Of a stretch of DNA of 64,000 nt, positions 1 through 8,500 are shown piece by piece. Position 1 is the stretch's first letter. Each line of letters begins with the position of its first letter. The stretch is from Cladorhizidae sp. MBARI D1340-BT2 (Eukaryota; Porifera; Demospongiae; Poecilosclerida; Cladorhizidae): the NCBI GenBank assembly GCA_028752905.1, contig JAQNBH010000002.1:35370075-35434074 (forward strand), given 5' to 3'. The notes under the pieces were generated by a model. It was given only the letters and a program-made list of their open reading frames with translations. It was not told the DNA's origin and searched no databases. The translations under genes were made by a program, and so were the position numbers.

Positions 1-844
1 CCCCACTTTGCACAGATAGCGCGGAAATGACTGAGCGATATTTTAGCCAAGTTTCAAGTCTTGGCCATGAACGCTTATTATATTATGAACAATCCAACTT
101 ACTGCGTTTATTCAGGCTTCTTCTTGTTCATTGCGCAGAGTTGCAATGAAATGGGAGGATAAAAAGTATCATAACTCAAGAATGGTTGACAATAAAATGT
201 TGAAACTTGAAATGCAGCTAATTTAATAGTGAAGGTATAGATTGACGAAAGAAGAAAAAAAAGAAGGAAAAAACCCCACACAATGGTCTACTCCCCCCTA
301 CATTGTACACCAAGGGGGGAGTAGACCATTTTGTGGGTTTTTTAAAAAACGTGTCATAACTATTGAATGCTTAATCCATTTCCAAAGATTATGGTCTCAA
401 AATGTAGCTCATTCTAGGTGCTTTCCAATGACATTAGAATAATGGTATTGCAATAAACTAGGACTGAAACATGGGGAAACCACAAAGGTCCTTTAAAATG
501 TTTAGATGCACTCCTGTACCCAAACCACAGGTCTTCAACACTTGCTATTTATGGTGATATTAGAGTGATCATAGATACCTCTTTTGAATTGATAGTTTTT
601 TAAAATTTTTTTAATTCACCCCAACATCCCCAATTTCATTTCCTCCCCTGGTCATATGCTGTCAGACTGAATATCTCATCAGAAAATGACTGGATTGATA
701 ATTTGTCAATTGAAAAGAAGGAGTAATGCAAGAGCTTTCATAATATATAAAAATTATTTACTACAGACAAAAATTGAATGAGTTACACGGTATCATGTGA
801 TGTCACTACATGAAATTACATTTCATAATAAATCAGTTTGAAAA
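1..844 (+). repeat. Partial monomer at left window edge
   Basis: Position 1 corresponds to position 948 of the reference unit, so the first 103 bp of this copy are missing and its full length would be 947 bp. It carries a 15-nt hairpin loop (hairpin 269-343). Private variants include a C-to-T change at the CpG of the CCCCCGGTC motif near 650 and an altered GTGATCAC motif near 567. It resembles the unit at 845. Confidence 0.95.
744..753 (+). promoter_or_regulatory. TATA-box-like motif upstream of each CpG-rich block
   Basis: TATATAAAAA lies 91 bp before the CpG-rich block at 845 and recurs at the same place in every unit (1691, and so on). Some units change the left end to CTATAAAA (23401, 25290) and keep the TATAAAA core; one has TATAAACATT (32848). 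In AT-rich DNA such a motif is cheap, so this is a candidate core promoter only. A start about 30 bp downstream would put a transcript through the dyad cluster and the CpG-rich block. Confidence 0.35.
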
Positions 845-1096
845 GTGCATGATAGTAGCTTTAGAATCGCAATAGAAATCACACAGAGGTTCGATCAAAG
901 TTGGGAACTGAGAAAGAACGTGGCATGCGCAGGAGCAGACGTTTGTACCCCACTTTGCACAGATAGCGCGGAAATGACTGAGCGATATTTTAGCCAAGTT
1001 TCAAGTCTTGGCCATGAACGCTTATTATATTATGAACAATCCAACTTACTGCGTTTATTCAGGCTTCTTCTTGTTCATTGCGCAGAGTTGCAATGA
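845..1096 (+). other. CpG-rich 252-bp block (one per unit)
   Basis: Hand count: 59 G, 49 C, 11 CpG in 252 bp, so observed/expected CpG is about 0.96, against about 0.20 (4 CpG, 117 G, 116 C) in the remaining 695 bp. The block holds GCATGCGCA at 923-931 (an NRF1-like core) and a GCCAAG/CTTGGC 6-bp stem with an 8-nt loop. It is an open frame of 83 codons from a GTG directly after an in-frame TGA; there is no in-frame ATG until codon 44. Starts of the other copies are the unit starts given in the array entries. Its role is unknown: a hypomethylated promoter-like segment, the body of a non-coding RNA, or a relic of different origin are all possible. Confidence 0.75.
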
Positions 1097-1107
1097 AATG
1101 GGAGGAT

Positions 1108-1136
1108 AAAAAGTATCATAACTCAAGAATGGTTGA
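1108..1136 (+). repeat. Imperfect internal direct repeat, left copy
   Basis: AAAAAGTATCATAACT followed by CAAGAATGGTTGA matches the segment at 1292-1321 at about 23 of 30 aligned positions with one gap; TCATAACT and GAATG are exact. The two copies bracket the purine tract and hairpin. Copies with CGTATC on the right are one base closer. It may be an old internal duplication or chance in A-rich DNA. Confidence 0.4.
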
Positions 1137-1137
1137 C

Positions 1138-1143
1138 AATAAA
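1138..1143 (+). promoter_or_regulatory. AATAAA, possible polyadenylation signal 1
   Basis: The hexamer lies 42 bp after the stop of the 83-codon frame. Most units keep it; units at 32946, 34841, 35788, 37682, 38629, 39576, 40524 and 46195 have AATGAA instead, so it is not strictly required. Units 7466 and 10299 alter the bases just before it but keep the hexamer. Chance occurrence in AT-rich sequence is likely. Confidence 0.3.
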
Positions 1144-1193
1144 ATGTTGAAACTTGAAATGCAGCTAATTTAATAGTGAAGGTATAGATTGAC

Positions 1194-1220
1194 GAAAGAA
1201 GAAAAAAAAGAAGGAAAAAA
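1194..1220 (+). repeat. 27-nt purine tract abutting the hairpin
   Basis: An uninterrupted A/G run leads directly into the C4 of the left hairpin arm. Copies vary in where G interrupts A (AAGAAAA, AAGGAAA, AAGGGAA, AAGGGGA, all A) with little length change. T interruptions occur near 28578 and 33304. It resembles a polypurine tract by composition only; nothing else suggests an LTR element. Confidence 0.7.
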
Positions 1221-1290
1221 CCCCACACAATGGTCTACTCCCCCCTACATTGTACACCAAGGGGGGAGTAGACCATTTTGTGGGTTTTTT
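1216..1290. repeat. Long inverted repeat (hairpin), 15-nt loop class
   Basis: Left arm 1216-1245 pairs with right arm 1261-1290: 28 of 30 positions are complementary, with mismatches at 1228/1278 and 1221/1285 (both C opposite T). The loop is TACATTGTACACCAA (1246-1260). The tip is C6/G6, the middle is GGTCTACT with AGTAGACC, and the foot is A5/T5. The hairpin occurs in every unit at about +371. It could form a cruciform in DNA or a dsRNA stem in a transcript from either strand. It may derive from a small foldback element (MITE-like), but I see no clear target-site duplication. Confidence 0.93.
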
Positions 1291-1296
1291 AAAAAA
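1282..1296. repeat. Constant-length G/T/A tract at the hairpin foot
   Basis: The reference is G3 T6 A6, 15 bp. Other copies are G5T5A5 (9788), G3T3A9 (8843), G3T5A7 (17333), G3T4A8 (30541), G3T7A5 (29598), or carry an A or G inside, yet the total stays at 15 in nearly every unit (16 in 31051, 32946, 39576, 40524 and 44300). The boundaries between runs move while overall length does not. Confidence 0.85.
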
Positions 1297-1321
1297 CGTG
1301 TCATAACTATTGAATGCTTAA
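1292..1321 (+). repeat. Imperfect internal direct repeat, right copy
   Basis: This is the partner of 1108-1136, starting at the A-run that follows the right hairpin arm. The offset between copies is about 184 bp. See the left copy for the alignment. Confidence 0.4.
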
Positions 1322-1542
1322 TCCATTTCCAAAGATTATGGTCTCAAAATGTAGCTCATTCTAGGTGCTTTCCAATGACATTAGAATAATGGTATTGCAA
1401 TAAACTAGGACTGAAACATGGGGAAACCACAAAGGTCCTTTAAAATGTTTAGATGCACTCCTGTACCCAAACCACAGGTCTTCAACACTTGCTATTTATG
1501 GTGATATTAGAGTGATCACAGATACCTCTTTTGAATTGATAG
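1297..1542. other. Unit segment without recognised function
   Basis: Between the hairpin foot and the A/T tract, every unit holds about 246 bp of AT-rich sequence with no frame of note. It contains the second AATAAA, an 11-bp odd palindrome AAAGGTCCTTT (1431-1441) and the palindrome GTGATCAC (1512-1519), which is mutated in several copies (GATCATAG at 567 and 16621, GATTACAG at 17564 and 43084). I see nothing else in it. Confidence 0.6.
1399..1404 (+). promoter_or_regulatory. AATAAA, possible polyadenylation signal 2
   Basis: A second AATAAA in GCAATAAACTAGG lies about 110 bp beyond the hairpin and appears intact in the copies I inspected. Like the first, it could end a plus-strand transcript that includes the hairpin, but no other evidence of transcription exists in the sequence. 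Confidence 0.25.
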
Positions 1543-1561
1543 TTTTTTAAAAAATTTTTAA
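1543..1561. repeat. Constant-length, hypervariable A/T tract (19 bp)
   Basis: The tract lies between GATAG and TTCACCCC. Here it is T6A6T5A2. Elsewhere it reads T7A3T7A2 (2490), T5A8T4A2 (4380), T2A10T6A1 (15708), T3A6T9A1 (17593), T2A11T4A2 (34592) and a mixed T/G/A form (33645), all 19 bp. Exceptions are 18 bp (14764 and the 19727-type units) and 20 bp with an internal C (7217, 10048). Variants are shared within higher-order repeats, so they are inherited. Confidence 0.85.
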
Positions 1562-1690
1562 TTCACCCCAACATCCCCAATTTCATTTCCTCCCCCGGTC
1601 ATATGCTGTCAGACTGAATATCTCATCAGAAAATGACTGGATTGATAATTTGTCAATTGAAAAGAAGGAGTAATGCAAGAGCTTTCATAA
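1562..1690. other. Unit segment without recognised function, C-rich start
   Basis: After the A/T tract each unit has a C-rich stretch (CACCCC, ATCCCC, CTCCCCCGG) and then AT-rich sequence with the palindrome TCAATTGA (1653-1660; TCAATGGA in units 46195-49023). The single CpG of CCCCCGG is lost in the first partial unit. No gene or known motif is evident. Confidence 0.6.
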
Positions 1691-1739
1691 TATATAAAAA
1701 TTATTTACTACAGACAAAAATTGAATGAGTTACACGGTA

Positions 1740-1773
1740 TCATGTGATGTCACTACATGAAATTACATTTCAT
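1740..1773. promoter_or_regulatory. Cluster of overlapping dyads before the CpG-rich block
   Basis: Within 34 bp: TCATGT (1740-1745) pairs with ACATGA (1755-1760); GTGATGTCAC (1744-1753) is a near-perfect dyad containing TGATGTCA, one base from the CRE/ATF octamer TGACGTCA; ATGAAATTACATTTCAT (1757-1773) has perfect 7-bp arms around TAC. The cluster recurs in every unit between the TATA-like motif and the CpG-rich block, with rare single changes (18749, 43314, 46147). It could bind dimeric proteins or form small hairpins. Confidence 0.4.
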
Positions 1774-3109
1774 AATAAATCAGTTTGAAAAGTGCATGAT
1801 AGTAGCTTTAGAATCGCAATAGAAATCACACAGAGGTTCGATCAAAGTTGGGAACTGAGAAAGAACGTGGCATGCGCAGGAGCAGACGTTTGTACCCCAC
1901 TTTGCACAGATAGCGCGGAAATGACTGAGCGATATTTTAGCCAAGTTTCAAGTCTTGGCCATGAACGCTTATTATATTATGAACAATCCAACTTACTGCG
2001 TTTATTCAGGCTTCTTCTTGTTCATTGCGCAGAGTTGCAATGAAATGGGAGGATAAAAAGTATCATAACTCAAGAATGGTTGACAATAAAATGTTGAAAC
2101 TTGAAATGCAGCTAATTTAATAGTGAAGGTATAGATTGACGAAAGAAGAAAAAAAAGAAGGAAAAAACCCCACACAATGGTCTACCCCCCCCTACATTGT
2201 ACATCAAGGGGGGAGTAGACCATTTTGTGGGTTTTTTAAAAAACGTGTCATAACTATTGAATGCTTAATCCATTTCCAAAGATTATGATCTCAAAATGTA
2301 GCTCATTCTAGGTGCTTTCCAATGACATTAGAATAATGGTGTTGCAATAAACTAGGACTGAAACATGGGGAAACCACAAAGGTCCTTTAAAATGTTTAGA
2401 TGCACTCCTGTACCCAAACCACAGGTCTTCAACACTTGCTATTTATGGTGATATTAGAGTGATCACAGATACCTCTTTTGAATTGATAGTTTTTTTAAAT
2501 TTTTTTAATTCACCCCAACATCCCCAATTTCATTTCCTCCCCCGGTCATATGCTGTCAGACTGAATATCTCATCAGAAAATGACTGGATTGATAATTTGT
2601 CAATTGAAAAGAAGGAGTAATGCAAGAGCTTTCATAATATATAAAAATTATTTACTACAGACAAAAATTGAATGAGTTACACGGTATCATGTGATGTCAC
2701 TACATGAAATTACATTTCATAATAAATCAGTTTGAAAAGTGCATGATAGTAGCTTTAGAATCGCAATAGAAATCACACAGAGGTTCGATCAAAGTTGGGA
2801 ACTGAGAAAGAACGTGGCATGCGCAGGAGCAGACGTTTGTACCCCACTTTGCACAGATAGCGCGGAAATGACTGAGCGATATTTTAGCCAAGTTTCAAGT
2901 CTTGGCCATGAACGCTTATTATATTATGAACAATCCAACTTACTGCGTTTATTCAGGCTTCTTCTTGTTCATTGCGCAGAGTTGCAATGAAATGGGAGGA
3001 TAAAAAGTATCATAACTCAAGAATGGTTGACAATAAAATGTTGAAACTTGAAATGCAGCTAATTTAATAGTGAAGGTATAGATTGACGAAAGAAGGAAAA
3101 AAAGAAGGA

Positions 3110-3181
3110 AAAAACCCCACACAATGGTCTACTCCCCCCTACAAACACCAAGGGGGGAGTAGACCATTTTGTGGGTTTTTT
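3110..3181. repeat. Hairpin, unique 12-nt loop
   Basis: Arms 3110-3139 and 3152-3181 match those of the reference hairpin. The loop at 3140-3151 reads TACAAACACCAA, seen only in this unit. The loop changed while both arms stayed intact. Confidence 0.9.
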
Positions 3182-5576
3182 AAAAAACGTGTCATAACTA
3201 TTGAATGCTTAATCCATTTCCAAAGATTATGGTCTCAAAATGTAGCTCATTCTAGGTGCTTTCCAATGACATTAGAATAATGGTGTTGCAATAAACTAGG
3301 ACTGAAACATGGGGAAACCACAAAGGTCCTTTAAAATGTTTAGATGCACTCCTGTACCCAAACCACAGGTCTTCAACACTTGCTATTTATGGTGATATTA
3401 GAGTGATCACAGATACCTCTTTTGAATTGATAGTTTTTTTAAATTTTTTTAATTCACCCCAACATCCCCAATTTCATTTCCTCCCACGGTCATATGCTGT
3501 CAGACTGAATATCTCATCAGAAAATGACTGGATTGATAATTTGTCAATTGAAAAGAAGGAGTAATGCAAGAGCTTTCATAATATATAAAAATTATTTACT
3601 ACAGACAAAAATTGAATGAGTTACACGGTATCATGTGATGTCACTACATGAAATTACATTTCATAATAAATCAGTTTGAAAAGTGCATGATAGTAGCTTT
3701 AGAATCGCAATAGAAATCACACAGAGGTTCGATCAAAGTTGGGAACTGAGAAAGAAAGTGGCATGCGCAGGAGCAGACGTTTGTACCCCACTTTGCACAG
3801 ATAGCGCGGAAATGACTGAGCGATATTTTAGCCAAGTTTCAAGTCTTGGCCATGAACGCTTATTATATTATGAACAATCCAACTTACTGCGTTTATTCAG
3901 GCTTCTTCTTGTTCATTGCGCAGAGTTGCAATGAAATGGGAGGATAAAAAGTATCATAACTCAAGAATGGTTGACAATAAAATGTTGAAACTTGAAATGC
4001 AGCTAATTTAATAGTGAAGGTATAGATTGACGAAAGAAGAAAAAAAAGAAGGAAAAAACCCCACACAATGGTCTACTCCCCCCTACATTGTACACCAAGG
4101 GGGGAGTAGACCATTTTGTGGGTTTTTTAAAAAACGTGTCATAACTATTGAATGCTTAATCCATTTCCAAAGATTATGATCTCAAAATGTAGCTCATTCT
4201 AGGTGCTTTCCAATGACATTAGAATAATGGTATTGCAATAAACTAGGACTGAAACATGGGGAAACCACAAAGGTCCTTTAAAATGTTTAGATGCACTCCT
4301 GTACCCAAACCACAGGTCTTCAACACTTGCTATTTATGGTGATATTAGAGTGATCACAGATACCTCTTTTGAATTGATAGTTTTTAAAAAAAATTTTAAT
4401 TCACCCCAACATCCCCAATTTCATTTCCTCCCCCGGTCATATGCTGTCAGACTGAATATCTCATCAGAAAATGACTGGATTGATAATTTGTCAATTGAAA
4501 AGAAGGAGTAATGCAAGAGCTTTCATAATATATAAAAATTATTTACTACAGACAAAAATTGAATGAGTTACACGGTATCATGTGATGTCACTACATGAAA
4601 TTACATTTCATAATAAATCAGTTTGAAAAGTGCATGATAGTAGCTTTAGAATCGCAATAGAAATCACACAGAGGTTCGATCAAAGTTGGGAACTGAGAAA
4701 GAACGTGGCATGCGCAGGAGCAGATGTTTGTACCCCACTTTGCACAGATAGCGCGGAAATGACTGAGCGATATTTTAGCCAAGTTTCAAGTCTTGGCCAT
4801 GAACGCTTATTATATTATGAACAATCCAACTTACTGCGTTTATTCAGGCTTCTTCTTGTTCATTGCGCAGAGTTGCAATGAAATGGGAGGATAAAAAGTA
4901 TCATAACTCAAGAATGGTTGACAATAAAATGTTGAAACTTGAAATGCAGCTAATTTAATAGTGAAGGTATAGATTGACGAAAGAAGGAAAAAAAGAAGGA
5001 AAAAACCCCACACAATGGTCTACCCCCCCCTACATTGTACATCAAGGGGGGAGTAGACCATTTTGTGGGTTTTTTAAAAAACGTGTCATAACTATTGAAT
5101 GCTTAATCCATTTCCAAAGATTATGATCTCAAAATGTAGCTCATTCTAGGTGCTTTCCAATGACATTAGAATAATGGTGTTGCAATAAACTAGGACTGAA
5201 ACATGGGGAAACCACAAAGGTCCTTTAAAATGTTTAGATGCACTCCTGTACCCAAACCACAGGTCTTCAACACTTGCTATTTATGGTGATATTAGAGTGA
5301 TCACAGATACCTCTTTTGAATTGATAGTTTTTTTAAATTTTTTTAATTCACCCCAACATCCCCAATTTCATTTCCTCCCCCGGTCATATGCTGTCAGACT
5401 GAATATCTCATCAGAAAATGACTGGATTGATAATTTGTCAATTGAAAAGAAGGAGTAATGCAAGAGCTTTCATAATATATAAAAATTATTTACTACAGAC
5501 AAAAATTGAATGAGTTACACGGTATCATGTGATGTCACTACATGAAATTACATTTCATAATAAATCAGTTTGAAAA

Positions 5577-8500
5577 GTGCATGATAGTAGCTTTAGAATC
5601 GCAATAGAAATCACACAGAGGTTCGATCAAAGTTGGGAACTGAGAAAGAACGTGGCATGCGCAGGAGCAGACGTTTGTACCCCACTTTGCACAGATAGCG
5701 CGGAAATGACTGAGCGATATTTTAGCCAAGTTTCAAGTCTTGGCCATGAACGCTTATTATATTATGAACAATCCAACTTACTGCGTTTATTCAGGCTTCT
5801 TCTTGTTCATTGCGCAGAGTTGCAATGAAATGGGAGGATAAAAAGTATCATAACTCAAGAATGGTTGACAATAAAATGTTGAAACTTGAAATGCAGCTAA
5901 TTTAATAGTGAAGGTATAGATTGACGAAAGAAGAAAAAAAAGAAGGAAAAAACCCCACACAATGGTCTACTCCCCCCTTGTACACCAAGGGGGGAGTAGA
6001 CCATTTTGTGGGTTTTTTAAAAAACGTGTCATAACTATTGAATGCTTAATCCATTTCCAAAGATTATGGTCTCAAAATGTAGCCCATTCTAGGTGCTTTC
6101 CAATGACATTAGAATAATGGTGTTGCAATAAACTAGGACTGAAACATGGGGAAACCACAAAGGTCCTTTAAAATGTTTAGATGCACTCCTGTACCCAAAC
6201 CACAGGTCTTCAACACTTGCTATTTATGGTGATATTATAGTGATCACAGATACCTCTTTTGAATTGATAGTTTTTTAAATTTTTTTAAATTCACCCCAAC
6301 ATCCCCAATTTCATTTCCTCCCCCGGTCATATGCTGTCAGACTGAATATCTCATCAGAAAATGACTGGATTGATAATTTGTCAATTGAAAAGAAGGAGTA
6401 ATGCAAGAGCTTTCATAATATATAAAAATTATTTACTACAGACAAAAATTGAATGAGTTACACGGTATCATGTGATGTCACTACATGAAATTACATTTCA
6501 TAATAAATCAGTTTGAAAAGTGCATGATAGTAGCTTTAGAATCGCAATAGAAATCACACAGAGGTTCGATCAAAGTTGGGAACTGAGAAAGAACGTGGCA
6601 TGCGCAGGAGCAGACGTTTGTACCCCACTTTGCACAGATAGCGCGGAAATGACTGAGCGATATTTTAGCCAAGTTTCAAGTCTTGGCCATGAACGCTTAT
6701 TATATTATGAACAATCCAACTTACTGCGTTTATTCAGGCTTCTTCTTGTTCATTGCGCAGAGTTGCAATGAAATGGGAGGATAAAAAGTATCATAACTCA
6801 AGAATGGTTGACAATAAAATGTTGAAACTTGAAATGCAGCTAATTTAATAGTGAAGGTATAGATTGACGAAAGAAGGAAAAAAAGAAGGAAAAAACACCA
6901 CACAATGGTCTACTCCCCCCTTGTACACCAAGGGGGGGGAGTAGACCATTTTGTGGGGTTTTTTAAAAACGTGTCATAACTATTGAATGCTTAATCCATT
7001 TCCAAACATTATGGTCTCAAAATGTAGCCCATTCTAGGTGCTTTCCAATGACATTAGAATAATGGTGTTGCAATAAACTAGGACTGAAACATGGGGAAAC
7101 CACAAAGGTCCTTTAAAATGTTTAGATGCACTCCTGTACCCAAACCACAGGTCTTTAATACTTGCTATTTATGGTGATATTAGAGTGATCACAGATACCT
7201 CTTTTGAATTGATAGTTTTTTAAAATTTCTTTTAATTCACCCCAACATCCCCAATTTCATTTCCTCCCCCGGTCATATGCTGTCAGACTGAATATTTCAT
7301 CAGAAAATGACTGGATTGATAATTTGTCAATTGAAAAGAAGGAGTAATGCAAGAGCTTTCATAATATATAAAAATTATTTACTACAGACAAAAATTGAAT
7401 GAGTTACACGGTATCATGTGATGTCACTACATGAAATTACATTTCATAATAAATCAGTTTGAAAAGTGCATGATAGTAGCTTTAGAATCGCAATAGAAAT
7501 CACACAGAGGTTCGATCAAAGTTGGGAACTGAGAAAGAACGTGGCATGCGCAGGAGCAGACGTTTGTACCCCACTTTGCACAGATAGCGCGGAAATGACT
7601 GAGCGATATTTTAGCCAAGTTTCAAGTCTTGGCCATGAACGCTTATTATATTATGAACAATCCAACTTACTGCGTTTATTCAGGCTTCTTCTTGTTCATT
7701 GCGCAGAGTTGCAATGAAATGGGAGGATAAAAAGTATCATAACTCAAGAATGGTTATCAATAAAATGTTGAAACTTGAAATGCAGCTAATTTAATAGTGA
7801 AGGTATAGATTGACGAAAGAAGAAAAAAAAGAAGGAAAACCCCCCACACAATGGTCTACTCCCCCCTTGTACACCAAGGGGGGAGTAGACCATTTTGTGG
7901 GTTTTTTAAAAAACGTATCATAACTATTGAATGCTTAATCCATTTCCAAAGATTATGGTCTCAAAATGTAGCTCATTCTAGGTGCTTTCCAATGACATTA
8001 GAATAATGGTGTTGCAATAAACTAGGACTGAAACATGGGGAAACCACAAAGGTCCTTTAAAATGTTTAGATGCACTCCTGTACCCAAACCACAGGTCTTC
8101 AACACTTGCTATTTATGGTGATATTAGAGTGATCACTGATACCTCTTTTGAATTGATAGTTTTTTAAATTTTTTTAAATTCACCCCAACATCCCCAATTT
8201 CATTTCCTCCCCCGGTCATATGCTGTCAGACTGAATATCTCATCAGAAAATGACTGGATTGATAATTTGTCAATTGAAAAGAAGGAGTAATGCAAGAGCT
8301 TTCATAATATATAAAAATTATTTACTACAGACAAAAATTGAATGAGTTACACGGTATCATGTGATGTCACTACATGAAATTACATTTCATAATAAATCAG
8401 TTTGAAAAGTGCATGATAGTAGCTTTAGAATCGCAATAGAAATCACACAGAGGTTCGATCAAAGTTGGGAACTGAGAAAGAACGTGGCATGCGCAGGAGC

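Larger units (their letters stand above)
845..1791 (+). repeat. Reference monomer (947 bp)
   Basis: This is the first complete unit and serves as the map for all others. By hand count it has 36% G+C and 15 CpG, 11 of them in the first 252 bp. Offsets from the unit start: CpG-rich block +0 to +251; first AATAAA +293; purine tract +349 to +375; hairpin +371 to +445; second AATAAA +554; constant-length A/T tract +698 to +716; TATATAAAAA +846; dyad cluster +895 to +928. In units with shorter hairpin loops, everything after the loop shifts by 2-7 bp. The unit start is a convenience, since a satellite has no natural first base. Confidence 0.9.
845..5576 (+). repeat. Monomers 1-5, loosely three-unit periodic
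   Basis: Units start at 845, 1792, 2739, 3683 and 4630 (947, 947, 944, 947, 947 bp). Units 1792 and 4630 share a T-to-C change in the left hairpin arm and a C-to-T change in the loop, and lie 2838 bp apart. Units 845 and 3683 share a GGTATTGC variant, also 2838 bp apart. The unit at 2739 has a unique 12-nt loop. This suggests an older, partly overwritten three-monomer duplication. Confidence 0.75.

Noticed and set aside
242..442. Frame of about 66 codons across the hairpin, repeated in many units
   Set aside because: It starts at TTG, runs through a purine tract and both arms of an inverted repeat, and is broken or shifted in units with other loop lengths. A by-product of repeat structure.
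770..815. Short upstream frame from the ATG near 778
   Set aside because: A 12-codon frame that stops before the CpG-rich block; it is as expected by chance and has no supporting context.
888..899. tRNA B-box-like GGTTCGATCA in the CpG-rich block
   Set aside because: One mismatch to the B box, no pairing T-stem around it and no convincing A box upstream, so not a tRNA or tRNA-derived SINE on this evidence.
889..905. CENP-B-box-like sequence (TTCG....A..TTGG)
   Set aside because: Seven of nine defining bases match, but I estimate about two such matches per monomer by chance on both strands, and the CG of CGGG is missing. Not usable as centromere evidence.
1077..1106. Resemblance to the 5' end of U4 snRNA (TTGCGCAG...)
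   Set aside because: Only a short stretch agrees; no U4 stem-loops or Sm site follow. U1, U2, U5, U6 and 5S signatures were also not seen.
1216..1290. Bacterial rho-independent terminator (GC-rich stem plus T6)
   Set aside because: The shape fits, but the stem is too long, T and A runs are symmetric as part of the inverted repeat, and there are no bacterial genes anywhere in the window.
1194..1290. LTR retrotransposon polypurine tract or Helitron 3' hairpin
   Set aside because: No LTR pair, primer-binding site or retroviral-type domain; the 30-bp stem is much longer than a Helitron terminal hairpin and no CTRR end or TC start could be placed.
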